This document shows positions 1 to 8,962 of a DNA stretch of 61,313 nt, in pieces. The DNA comes from a virus. The position numbers were made by a program, and so were the translations under genes. The notes under the pieces were generated by a model. That model was not told the DNA's origin. It made no database searches and was given only the letters and a program-made list of their open reading frames with translations. The stretch spans positions 1-61,313 of the IMG/VR virus record IMGVR_UViG_3300024431_000003. The stretch is one strand, 5' to 3'. Each line of letters begins with the position of its first letter. The first letter of the stretch is position 1.

Positions 1-126
1 ACATCATCAGCAGCAATGGAACACTCGCTGGTCAGAATGACAGAACTCCGGCTGGATTCACATCAGAGCTAGATCATCTGTGGCAGTTTGATCACTTCTT
101 TGATGCACTCGCTGTCGTAACAGATG
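1..126. repeat. Terminal direct repeat, left copy
   Basis: The first 126 bases are identical to 61186-61311; base 127 differs from 61312. The repeat lies inside a coding frame that continues without a break from the right end of the window into the left end. It is either an assembly overlap of a circular or permuted genome or a very short true terminal redundancy. The sequence alone cannot separate the two. Confidence 0.95.
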
Positions 127-1313
127 TCATCGCTCATCCAGGTAGGAACCTGACGAACATAGATAGCACAGCAGAGACACCGATCTATCTTGGAACGGCG
201 ACGGCTTCTGGTCTTCTGATAGACTCCACCATGATCAGTGTCAGCGGAGGTATCGTCACACTCGGTCCGTACCTGTTCGCGTTTGGAAACGACGGAGGTA
301 TCTCTTGGTCAAACGTCAATGACCCCACGACGTTAGATGCTACGGCGAACGTCACGCAACAGAAAGTCGTTGCAGGGAAACCTCTTCGCGGAGCAGGTCA
401 AGGTCCGGCCGGATTGTTCTGGTCGTTAGATGCACTGGTTCGTGCGACGTTCGTTGGAGGGGGAGTTGTCTGGCAGTTTGATACGCTCGCCAATGAGATC
501 AGCATTTTGAGCAGTCAGGGTGTCGTGGAGTACGATGGAACGTTCTTCTGGCCTGGAGTAGACAGATGGATGATGTTCAATGGTGTCGTACGCGATATCC
601 CGAATGACTTCAACGTCAATTACTTCTACGACAACTTGAACTTCAGTCAGCGACAGAAGGTCTTCGGGTTCAAGGTGCCTCGGTTCGGTGAGATCTGGTG
701 GTGCTATCCACGCGGCACTGCGACTGAGTGTACTCACGCGGTCATCTTCAACGTGAAGGAAGGATACTGGTATGACACTGAGCTTCCGTTGGACATAGGA
801 ATGGAACCATCTTCATCATTCCCTGGAAGGACTGCTGGAGTGTTCGCGAAGGTATATAACAAGCCATTCATGGTCGATGCTCAGAATGCCGGTACTTTCA
901 GCACACCTTTATATACACTCTGGCAGCATGAGACTGGAGTGGATCGTGTGCAGATGTCAACCATCAACCCGATAGAATCGTTCTTTGAAACGGCAGAGAT
1001 TGGAATGCCGGTCGACGATCAGCAGCCGAACAACAAGGAATTGAGAGTGGCACGGATAGAGCCGGACTTCGTTCAGGCTGGTCCCATGACGGTCAACGTC
1101 CGTGGTCGTGTCAATGCGAAGGCTCCGTTCATTGAAGATGCTGCGCAGACAATCGTAGAGACGGCATCGTCCGGGACAGAAGAGACTGTAAAGATGAAGA
1201 CCATTCGGCGACTGATGAGCTTCAAGTTTACGAGCAACGTCCAAGGCGGCAACTATGAGTTCGGTGAAACACTAGCTCACGTTGAACCGACAGGAGAAAG
1301 GTTAGAGTCATGA
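1..1313 (+). CDS. Tail nozzle/hub-like structural protein, 3' part (5' part at 60945-61313)
   Basis: This is the C-terminal part of a 517-residue protein whose ATG is at 60945. The frame is open from base 3, so the ATG at 231 is internal and not the start. The protein is rich in beta-strand, Gly and aromatic residues and has motifs such as FGNDGGISWSNVND and EGYWYDTELP, as seen in P22 gp10-like stabilisation/hub beta-propellers and in T7-like nozzle proteins. By position after fibres and adaptors it should be part of the short tail. It overlaps the next gene by 4 nt (ATGA). The structural call is fairly sure; assignment to gp10-like or nozzle type is inference. Confidence 0.7.
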   Translation, partial: IISSNGTLAGQNDRTPAGFTSELDHLWQFDHFFDALAVVTDVIAHPGRNLTNIDSTAETPIYLGTATASGLLIDSTMISVSGGIVTLGPYLFAFGNDGGISWSNVNDPTTLDATANVTQQKVVAGKPLRGAGQGPAGLFWSLDALVRATFVGGGVVWQFDTLANEISILSSQGVVEYDGTFFWPGVDRWMMFNGVVRDIPNDFNVNYFYDNLNFSQRQKVFGFKVPRFGEIWWCYPRGTATECTHAVIFNVKEGYWYDTELPLDIGMEPSSSFPGRTAGVFAKVYNKPFMVDAQNAGTFSTPLYTLWQHETGVDRVQMSTINPIESFFETAEIGMPVDDQQPNNKELRVARIEPDFVQAGPMTVNVRGRVNAKAPFIEDAAQTIVETASSGTEETVKMKTIRRLMSFKFTSNVQGGNYEFGETLAHVEPTGERLES

Positions 1314-1546
1314 TACTCGATCCGACATACATGGACGTCATTGAATGGACTGATGAGATGGCGAAGTTCACAGAGATCGGTAACGGTACGACACAGAAAT
1401 TGTTAGACCCTGCTGAGTGGCAGAGTTGGGCGATGAACTTAATTGGTGATCCGGATGAGATAGGTAGAGATGCTCCGGTCCCATATGATTTTGATGACTG
1501 GCGAAAGTGGGCGTTTGCTTTCTTTCTAACACAAGACTTGATGTAG
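1310..1546 (+). CDS. Hypothetical protein, 78 aa
   Basis: The ATG overlaps the stop of the nozzle/hub gene (ATGA), so the two are translationally coupled. The product is small, acidic and Trp-rich, with no signal peptide or membrane segment. I do not recognise a family. Its place between the tail hub and the internal virion proteins suggests a minor virion or assembly role, but nothing in the sequence proves it. Confidence 0.7.
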   Translation: MILDPTYMDVIEWTDEMAKFTEIGNGTTQKLLDPAEWQSWAMNLIGDPDEIGRDAPVPYDFDDWRKWAFAFFLTQDLM

Positions 1547-1564
1547 AACAAAGGTGGAACGGAT

Positions 1565-4039
1565 ATGACTTATAGAAAAGGTGGCGCGGTTCAGCTCGAA
1601 GGACCTGGAGCAGAGAAGCGAGGCAAAGAAATGACCGAGCAGATCGGAGCCATCGCTCAAGTCCCTGGAGGCCTTGAGATGCTGATGACGATCGCGGCTG
1701 AAGAGCTCGGTGGTCCGAAGGGTGGACAGACGAAACAACTTCGCCTCTACAATATGGGCGGAGAGGTCCATGGATATCAGCAAGGTGGTCTGTCGCAGAT
1801 CATGGATCAAGCGCAGAATGTTCAAGCAGCCGGTCGCGGTGATGACGAGATGCTCTTACACGTATCCCCTGAAGAGTATGAAGCGCTCACTGGGATGTGG
1901 GGAGAACCTGATATCAACCCGGATACAGGGATACCCGAGTATGGATTCCTGTCTAAGTTGTGGAAGGGAATTAAGAAGACAGTCAAGAAGATTGTCAAGT
2001 CTCCACTCTTTGCTTTCATTGCACCGATCGCGCTGAACATCTTTGCTCCAGGTCTAGGTTCAGCGATCGGTGGATGGCTCGGTGCTACCGGCAAAGTAGC
2101 CGCGACCATCGGAAATACTATTGTCCGCTCTGGCATCGGTGCGATCAGTGGCGGAAAAGCAGGTGCAATCTCTGGCGCGTTGAGCGGTCTGACTTCTGCC
2201 GGTGTCGGCGCCGACATCGGTAAGAAGCTCGGGCTGTCAGGTGCGACTGCGAGGATTGCCGGCGATGCGATCATGGGAGGCGTAGCAGGTGAAGGCACAG
2301 GAGTCGGGTTCAAACAAGGTGCGCTCGGTGCTGGGATGCAGTCGCTCATGGGAGATCCGATGCGCGCAATGGAGGAGAAGCTCACTGGTATCGGTAAGGA
2401 TATCTTCAGCCCACAAGGTGAGTTCGATGTTACTCCAGGTTCCATGACCCTTGATCCTAGTCAGCAGGATCCATTCGGCTTCGGATCTGAAACACTTCCG
2501 CAGACAACGCTGTCGGGAGCAGTGCTGGATAGTGGTGTTGGAGAAGTCTTAGATCCAAGTATGTGGGACAGAGCGAAGGGATGGATGGGAGAGCATCCGT
2601 GGCTCACAGCCGGAGGCGCAATCGCAGGAGCAGGAGCGCTCGGTCTGTTTGATACTCCGGGAGAACAAGGACCGCCGGACTTCTCGGCAGGACTGCCTCC
2701 AGGGTTCAATGACCCGTTGCCGAACCTGTCGTTTGACCGCGAGCAGATGCCGATCCAAGATTATTATAACTACGGTCGTGGAGAGGATGCCGGTGAAGCT
2801 CTGTTCTTCGGAAACAATGCTATCCCATCAACGACTCCTCCGGGAGCCGGTCCGCAAGCGTCCGCCGGTCCAGGTCCGGGAGGTCCGGGAGGTCCACAGC
2901 CGATAAGACTCAAAGGGATCTATGATAAGCTGAGGATTCCAAAGCTACAGGGAGAGGGTTGGACATACGATGAATCGACTGAGACAATGTATCCACCGGG
3001 GAGCTTCGGTCCTGTCGGTCAGTATGCTGCGATGGGTGGATACGTTCACGGCGGATACATCGATGAGTATGATCAAGGCGGATACGCTGAATACAAGCTC
3101 GGCGGTCTAGTTCGTAAGTATCAATCCGGCGGTCATGTTCGTGGACCGGGGACAGGTAGGAGTGATGATATCCCAGCAGTGTTGAGCGACGGTGAGTATG
3201 TGATAGACAGTGAGTCTGTCGCACTGCTCGGCGATGGTAGCACTGACGCCGGAGCGCGTCGTCTGGATGAGATGCGAGAGAAGCTCCGGAAGCACAAGGC
3301 GAAGAAGCTTGCGAAGGGAGGCTTCAGTGACGAAGCCAGAGAGCCGATGGAGTACATGGCGAAGGGTGGAAGGGCTAAGAAGAAGAAGTCTACGCGAGAA
3401 GCTAAGATCGCAGAGCTTATGAAGAAGGGTCTGTCTCGCCGGAATGCTACAGACTACGCTGATGGGTTCATAAAATCTAAAGATGGAAAGATGTACAACG
3501 TGAGGACGAACAAAGTAGTGGAGATGCAGGAGGGTGGATACGTTCCTCCGGATGAGAACCCGTACAAGAAAGGATCGGCGCGATACAAGATGTGGGAGCG
3601 CAAGTACGGCAAGAAGAAGGAAGAGAGCAAGGCTAAGGAGAAGACAGATCAGCTCACCACGAAAGAGACGGAGAGTCTCTTGGCGAAGGCAAGACGGTGG
3701 AAGAGCCGGACTGAACGTGAGCTTGAGAAGCTCGGCGAGAAGGCGGAAGGTGGAAACGTCAACAGGTCAGGGCTCCTAGCAATCAAGAGGCTCGCTTCTA
3801 AGCTGGAGTTCGCAATCACTTCCGGCAATAAGAAGCGAGTGAAGCAGATAGCAGACCAACTGAAGTCTCTGGATGGAGGTGGTGGAATTGAAGGCTTCGC
3901 TTACGGAGGTCTTGTAAGGAATCTTACAGACAACGACATCACGAATATTGCAGATGACCTTGGAGGGTTTAAGAATGATCGTGCGTTCATGCGCAAGTTC
4001 AAAGCGCGGATTAGAGAAGAATCTGCGAGGAGAGGATAA
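1565..4039 (+). CDS. Large virion protein with Gly-rich hydrophobic region and GG motifs
   Basis: This 824-residue protein starts at an ATG after a GGTGGA-type RBS. Residues about 125-270 are Gly/Ala-rich and hydrophobic with few charges, like membrane-active or ejection proteins. A Pro/Gly linker follows. The C-terminal 350 residues carry repeated xGG[YLHF]V motifs (GGYVHGGY, GGLVRKYQSGGHVRGPG) and the segment DDIPAVLSDGEYVID, which recurs in many phage tail and internal proteins, then a basic Lys-rich region. Its stop overlaps the next start (TAATG). By analogy with other podoviruses, the large proteins encoded after the hub are internal virion or ejection proteins; that role is inferred. 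Confidence 0.7.
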   Translation: MTYRKGGAVQLEGPGAEKRGKEMTEQIGAIAQVPGGLEMLMTIAAEELGGPKGGQTKQLRLYNMGGEVHGYQQGGLSQIMDQAQNVQAAGRGDDEMLLHVSPEEYEALTGMWGEPDINPDTGIPEYGFLSKLWKGIKKTVKKIVKSPLFAFIAPIALNIFAPGLGSAIGGWLGATGKVAATIGNTIVRSGIGAISGGKAGAISGALSGLTSAGVGADIGKKLGLSGATARIAGDAIMGGVAGEGTGVGFKQGALGAGMQSLMGDPMRAMEEKLTGIGKDIFSPQGEFDVTPGSMTLDPSQQDPFGFGSETLPQTTLSGAVLDSGVGEVLDPSMWDRAKGWMGEHPWLTAGGAIAGAGALGLFDTPGEQGPPDFSAGLPPGFNDPLPNLSFDREQMPIQDYYNYGRGEDAGEALFFGNNAIPSTTPPGAGPQASAGPGPGGPGGPQPIRLKGIYDKLRIPKLQGEGWTYDESTETMYPPGSFGPVGQYAAMGGYVHGGYIDEYDQGGYAEYKLGGLVRKYQSGGHVRGPGTGRSDDIPAVLSDGEYVIDSESVALLGDGSTDAGARRLDEMREKLRKHKAKKLAKGGFSDEAREPMEYMAKGGRAKKKKSTREAKIAELMKKGLSRRNATDYADGFIKSKDGKMYNVRTNKVVEMQEGGYVPPDENPYKKGSARYKMWERKYGKKKEESKAKEKTDQLTTKETESLLAKARRWKSRTERELEKLGEKAEGGNVNRSGLLAIKRLASKLEFAITSGNKKRVKQIADQLKSLDGGGGIEGFAYGGLVRNLTDNDITNIADDLGGFKNDRAFMRKFKARIREESARRG

Positions 4040-5100
4040 TGCCAGTCAATGATTTTCTATTTGAAGGAAGACCGCCACCATCGGTTTCAACGTATGGTCA
4101 GACTGTTGAGTCTATGCCGAAGTGGTTGTCTGATTATACACAAGGACTGATCGCTCGCGCGAATGCAATCGGCGCCGAAGGGTATCAACCCTACGGAGGC
4201 CCGAGGATCGCAGACTTCACTCCAGAGGAAGAACAAGCGTTCGGTATGGTTGAAGAGAACGTCGGTGCCTATCAACCGTATCTTGATCAGGCCGGAGGTG
4301 TCCTCGGCGGAGGACTCAGTCAGGCATTCGGTCAGCTCGGTGAAGGAACTCGTGGGTTCCCCGGAGCGGTCGGCGAGTACATGGATCCGTTCATCGGTCA
4401 CGTACTGGCTCGCCAGAATCAATTGGCGCAAAGACAGTTCCGGGAAGAGACTCTTCCAGGTGTCGGCGATGCGTTCACTCGTTCTGGTCACTTCGGTAGT
4501 GATCGGATGATGGAGATGGCTGGCCGAGCGACGCGTGACTTCAGTGAGAACCTCACTGCTCAGCAACTCGCGGCTCTGTCTGGAGCATACGGACAGGCCG
4601 GAGAACTGTACGGTGCGGACGCAGGACGCAATCTCCAGGCAGCGGGAATCGCCGGCGAACTCGGCATACAAGGGTCACGACAGTATGGAGCGCTCGGTGA
4701 GATGGCTTCCCGAATGGGATACGGTGATGCGGCTGCTATGGAAGCAATCGGTCGGACGCAACGTGGTATGGAGCAGGGAAGCTTGGATCTTGCTTACGGT
4801 GACTTCAGGCAGCAGCGCGACTATCCACGGAACACGATTGACTGGATGTCCAGTGTTATCCGCGGACTGCCGTACGACAGAGCGAGAACAGAACAGTCCT
4901 ATGGACCGATGGCTAATCTGTCTTATCAACCTTCTCAGGCCAGTCAGCTCGGAAGTCTGTTCGCTACCGGCATGGGAGTCTACGATCAATTCAGGAATCC
5001 GGGCGCGAAGGGCGGACTCGTACAGTATTACGAGGGAGGCTTCGCAGAGAAGGAAGCTGATCCTCCGTACTGGAAACCTCAAGATGGATGGGAGATGTAA
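4039..5100 (+). CDS. Internal virion protein candidate, 353 aa
   Basis: It is coupled to the preceding gene by TAATG. The body is Ala/Gly/Gln-rich and probably helical, with repeating GQAGELYG and GELGIQGSRQYG segments. The C-terminus carries the AKGGLVQYYEGGFAEKE motif block also found in its neighbours. There is no signal peptide or clear membrane span. Such proteins are common beside ejection proteins in short-tailed phages, but I cannot name a specific family. Confidence 0.65.
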   Translation: MPVNDFLFEGRPPPSVSTYGQTVESMPKWLSDYTQGLIARANAIGAEGYQPYGGPRIADFTPEEEQAFGMVEENVGAYQPYLDQAGGVLGGGLSQAFGQLGEGTRGFPGAVGEYMDPFIGHVLARQNQLAQRQFREETLPGVGDAFTRSGHFGSDRMMEMAGRATRDFSENLTAQQLAALSGAYGQAGELYGADAGRNLQAAGIAGELGIQGSRQYGALGEMASRMGYGDAAAMEAIGRTQRGMEQGSLDLAYGDFRQQRDYPRNTIDWMSSVIRGLPYDRARTEQSYGPMANLSYQPSQASQLGSLFATGMGVYDQFRNPGAKGGLVQYYEGGFAEKEADPPYWKPQDGWEM

Positions 5101-6545
5101 TGTCAATCAGTCAAGAAGATCTTACTGCATCACTGGCTGAAGTCTTCGGCGGCGGACCATCGTCCCCCGAAGGAATAGACTACGCCAGACGCGTGATGGA
5201 ACAGGGTTTGAAGAGTCCTGGGATCCCACGAGATGTCGTAGAAGATGTACGAGGTCAGCAAGAAGACATCCTCGGTGCGCTACAGCAAGCTCGCGAACGC
5301 ATCATGGAACAACGTGCTGTGAGCAAGTCAGAGAAGTGGTTCGCGCTCGCGGCCGGACTCGGCGCTCCTACGAAGGCAGGAGGGTTCGGTGAGACTGCTG
5401 CGAACGTCGCTGAACAGTTCCAGCCTCTTGCAGCACGACAGAGCGAGTTTGATATTGGACGTGATGAAACATTGTCTAAGCTGGATATCGCAGAGGCAGG
5501 AGTCTTCGGTCCCGTCCATACGCTTCAGGCTGAGTTTGATCAACTGGAGTATGAGCAGACGCAACTGAACATGCGACAGGCGATGAAGACCATCGCTCGT
5601 GGGACGACAGGAGCCGGTGGAGCAGCGCGCGAAGCAAGGATCCAAGACCTGATACACGGATGGGGATACAACAGACCTGACGCGGCAGCGCTCGTTGATG
5701 GCTTCGTTGACATTGAGATCGTAGAGGCGACTGGGATGGCTCGGTTGATCAATGAGATTGACCAGTCTGTTGTTGAAGTGCCGATTGGTTCGCTTGAAGG
5801 GTACTTTAAGAACAGCCCTCGTGATTACCAGACTCCGCCTGGAGGGACATCAACTCCGGGAGAACAAGATCTTAGAACTGATGCTGAGATAGAAGCGGAT
5901 ATCTACGTTGGCAATATGATCAAGGAAGGCAGATCGATGTGGTCGATGGCTGCGCTAGGAACAGGTCCGATCTCCAGCATCAAAGCCGGACTGTCATTCG
6001 CATCCAGCTTATTCGGTGGTCCGGTCGCAACGGAAACGCTCATCGCACGACAGGGTCTAGTTATGAGAACGAAGCACTTAGTTGGAATCCTCATCGCCAA
6101 TGATAGCGCTCGCATGTCTATACCTTTAATAGAGATGACAATGAAAGAAGCAGCAACGTCGCCGGAGCTCATGGACACTGGTCCGATGATGCAAGCAAGG
6201 ATGATCGAGCTTGACGGATTCCTGTACAATCAATACGTGAAGGCAAGACAGGATGCCGCCGATCCCAACATCGGACACAAGCTTCGCGTCAAACAACAGA
6301 CAGTCGCTGAAGCATTCGGTACGTTCCTGCGCGATCTTGGTGTCCCAAGAGACCTTCGGCGCCGAGGATTGATAGTCCCAAAAGATTACATGGATCCGAA
6401 GAACTTCCCGGGTGAACTGCCAGAACTACCAGACTCTCCGCCGAAGAACCTAGGAATGTCACAGGGAGCGTGGGATGCAATGACCCCACAGCAGAAGGCG
6501 AGGATAACATTTCTACAAGAACAACTAGATAGGGAGCGAGAGTGA
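5100..6545 (+). CDS. Internal virion protein candidate, 481 aa
   Basis: I chose the ATG at 5100, which overlaps the upstream stop as TAATG exactly as at 4039 and 8962; an in-frame ATG at 5088 is less likely. The protein is mainly helical and Gln/Glu-rich, with a short hydrophobic stretch near residues 290-310. It lies in the cluster of large proteins after the tail hub, so an internal virion or ejection function is inferred. No catalytic motif is visible. Confidence 0.65.
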   Translation: MSISQEDLTASLAEVFGGGPSSPEGIDYARRVMEQGLKSPGIPRDVVEDVRGQQEDILGALQQARERIMEQRAVSKSEKWFALAAGLGAPTKAGGFGETAANVAEQFQPLAARQSEFDIGRDETLSKLDIAEAGVFGPVHTLQAEFDQLEYEQTQLNMRQAMKTIARGTTGAGGAAREARIQDLIHGWGYNRPDAAALVDGFVDIEIVEATGMARLINEIDQSVVEVPIGSLEGYFKNSPRDYQTPPGGTSTPGEQDLRTDAEIEADIYVGNMIKEGRSMWSMAALGTGPISSIKAGLSFASSLFGGPVATETLIARQGLVMRTKHLVGILIANDSARMSIPLIEMTMKEAATSPELMDTGPMMQARMIELDGFLYNQYVKARQDAADPNIGHKLRVKQQTVAEAFGTFLRDLGVPRDLRRRGLIVPKDYMDPKNFPGELPELPDSPPKNLGMSQGAWDAMTPQQKARITFLQEQLDRERE

Positions 6546-8962
6546 TGGCTGCTAATATGGAAGATCTTCAGGCTGAACTTGACCAGATCAAAGCGAACGC
6601 TGAAGAGCGATCAGGATTGGTACAAGCAGCAGAAGACCGATCGAAGTTCCTTGATGATCCGGTGAATGAGTTCGGTCACGGGTTCACGATGGGGATATCT
6701 AACTCGCTCGGCATCCCCGTTGATATTGTCAATGGCATGTTGAACGCAGTGGGAATTCAAGTAGACCAGCCTCTGGGGAGTGGCGATAGCATCCATGATG
6801 TCATGGCTGAGCTTCAAGGCTATCCCGAAGGATTGGAGTCGGAGCCAACGACAGTCATTGAAGGTGCCGGTGAAGCACTCGGCGTCGCTGCTATCATGAC
6901 TCCGGCTATGCTTGCTCCGTTCATGGATGCTGCGTTTGATCCTAACCTGACTGACAGGCAGAACGTGGAGTATGCGAAGTTCAAAGGTTCAATGCCGAAC
7001 GAGTACCCTCGTGGTCGTGCTGCTCGGGCTGCGTTCTTACTGAAGCAGATCGGTCAGCGCATTGCGAAGACAGCAGTTGAACAGCCGAAGACCTTCATAG
7101 CGTCTGAGGCTGCTGCTTCGATGGCTGCTGGTGCTGCGATGGAGTACACTGAACAGCTAGGAGCCCGTCCAGCCGAACAGATGGCAGCGGGACTCGGTGC
7201 TGGAATGATTGCTGGTCTATCTCCTAGTGCTCTCCCTCGCATGGCGAAGAATGCCTGGAGATGGGGGATGAAGAACTTCAATCCCTTCCGTGAGTCTGGT
7301 GCGATGCCACGAGCAGCCGAACAGATGCAGTTGAGGGTGGAAGATCAACCCGGAGCAGCAGAAAAAGTAGCTGGGATGCTCGACGAGACTGGCAAGATCA
7401 AGCCAGAGATGGAAGGACTGACTCCTGCTCGTGTGACTGGTGAAGAGCGGCTCATGGCACAGGAAGCTCGCGTACTGGCAGACGATGCTGTGCTAGATAA
7501 GCAAGTGCGCGACGACCTCCTCTCTGCGATCAAACGCGCCGAGGGAGAACTTCGTAGTCTGTACGGTACTCCGCGCGGGAAACAGAACTGGGAACAGGCA
7601 GTCTTTCAACGTGTCGCGCCGGATGGAGTAGAGATCACTCCAGGTACGTCCGAAGAAATGCTGGATCAACTCTATAAATCCTTCAAGCCTTTATACGCTG
7701 AGTTCAAAGGATGGCCGATCGTACCTAACCTAGTCGGCACTCGCAGGACAACGCTAGAGACTATGATCTTGAACGTCCCACAGACGAACAGGATCATGGT
7801 TGAAGAGTCTACCCGTCTTAAAGTTGGGCGCAGACTAGAGAGTATGATGGACGGCTTGACCCGTCGCCTGAAGACTATGAAGGGAGCAGGTGATACGAAG
7901 GTCTGGGACAGTGGTGATATCCTGGCATTCCGTTCTGATCTGCGCGGGGAAGCTCGCCGAGCAAGTTCACGCGGCGATATAGAAGCGGCAGACCTCTTCC
8001 GGATCGCAGAAGAGAAGGTGAGCATGCTACTGAAGACTCAGCTCAAGCCTGAAGTGCTGCAAGAACTCCAGATCGTTGATTCGTACTATCGCAATTATAA
8101 GATCGCTGAGAACGCAGTGTTCCGTGGAGCAGCCGGAGATAAAGGATTGACACCGGATGGTCTGCTCGGCGCACTGAGGGGATCAGCATCTTCGAAGGGA
8201 GCATACGCCAGAGGTGAGCAACTTGAGCTTCGTTCACTCGCTGCGTCTGGTCGTCCCGTTGCCAAGTTGCTCAACGATCCTGAGCGGCTTCGTCGCAGCG
8301 TAGCGAACATGACAGATGAGGATCTGCTCAATACTCAGCAGGACTTCTTTGAAACAGTGCTGCAGAAGTCTACGATCACCGATAGTGATGGCTTGGAAGT
8401 GATCTCCGGCATGAAGCTGAAGAAGGTCTTGCAGACCCTGGATGAATCAGCGCGAGCAGTACGCATGGATGATGACGCCATCGGTAGAGCTAATGAGATC
8501 GCTGACCGTCTGATCATGGCACAACGAAAGTCTCCGGCTGCTGTCGCGCAACTATATGAAGATGGACCGGCAGATATCCTTCAGCTCATTGCAACGATCC
8601 TCGGTGCGAAGCACGGACAGAAAGTAGCAGGACGAGGAATGGGAAGCAGTTTAGTTCTCGCCGGATGGTTCGCTAAGAAAGCTCGTGTCATGTTAGAGAA
8701 GCTCACAACGAATCAGGCGCGGGTAATCCTAGCCAGAGCGCAGACTGACCCCGTACTCTATGGGAAGCTCCTGACGACACCGACTAGTGAGCGTGTCTTC
8801 CAGGATGAAGCGACGCAGTACCTGAAGGTCTTCCTTGCGAATGTAGCGCAGCGAACGATGAGGGAAGAGAAGCAAGCTCAAGAGCCGGACACGAAGGCAG
8901 AGTACCGCAAAGAACTTGAGCGTCTCCGCAAAGAAGCCGAGGCACTGGGACCGACCTTCTAA
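6545..8962 (+). CDS. Large internal virion protein, 805 aa
   Basis: The start is the ATG at 6545, overlapping the previous stop (TGATG); a GTG codon lies just before it. Residues about 110-230 hold two Ala/Gly/Met-rich hydrophobic stretches (GVAAIMTPAMLAPF and AAAMEYTEQLG-like), followed by long amphipathic helices with many Arg and Glu. This design, a membrane-prone N-terminal part and a long helical body, is typical of podovirus ejection proteins. The assignment is by architecture and position only. Confidence 0.65.
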   Translation: MAANMEDLQAELDQIKANAEERSGLVQAAEDRSKFLDDPVNEFGHGFTMGISNSLGIPVDIVNGMLNAVGIQVDQPLGSGDSIHDVMAELQGYPEGLESEPTTVIEGAGEALGVAAIMTPAMLAPFMDAAFDPNLTDRQNVEYAKFKGSMPNEYPRGRAARAAFLLKQIGQRIAKTAVEQPKTFIASEAAASMAAGAAMEYTEQLGARPAEQMAAGLGAGMIAGLSPSALPRMAKNAWRWGMKNFNPFRESGAMPRAAEQMQLRVEDQPGAAEKVAGMLDETGKIKPEMEGLTPARVTGEERLMAQEARVLADDAVLDKQVRDDLLSAIKRAEGELRSLYGTPRGKQNWEQAVFQRVAPDGVEITPGTSEEMLDQLYKSFKPLYAEFKGWPIVPNLVGTRRTTLETMILNVPQTNRIMVEESTRLKVGRRLESMMDGLTRRLKTMKGAGDTKVWDSGDILAFRSDLRGEARRASSRGDIEAADLFRIAEEKVSMLLKTQLKPEVLQELQIVDSYYRNYKIAENAVFRGAAGDKGLTPDGLLGALRGSASSKGAYARGEQLELRSLAASGRPVAKLLNDPERLRRSVANMTDEDLLNTQQDFFETVLQKSTITDSDGLEVISGMKLKKVLQTLDESARAVRMDDDAIGRANEIADRLIMAQRKSPAAVAQLYEDGPADILQLIATILGAKHGQKVAGRGMGSSLVLAGWFAKKARVMLEKLTTNQARVILARAQTDPVLYGKLLTTPTSERVFQDEATQYLKVFLANVAQRTMREEKQAQEPDTKAEYRKELERLRKEAEALGPTF

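Noticed and set aside
426-737. Minus-strand frames under the structural genes
   Set aside because: They are antisense shadows of strongly supported plus-strand genes, without RBS or protein-like composition.
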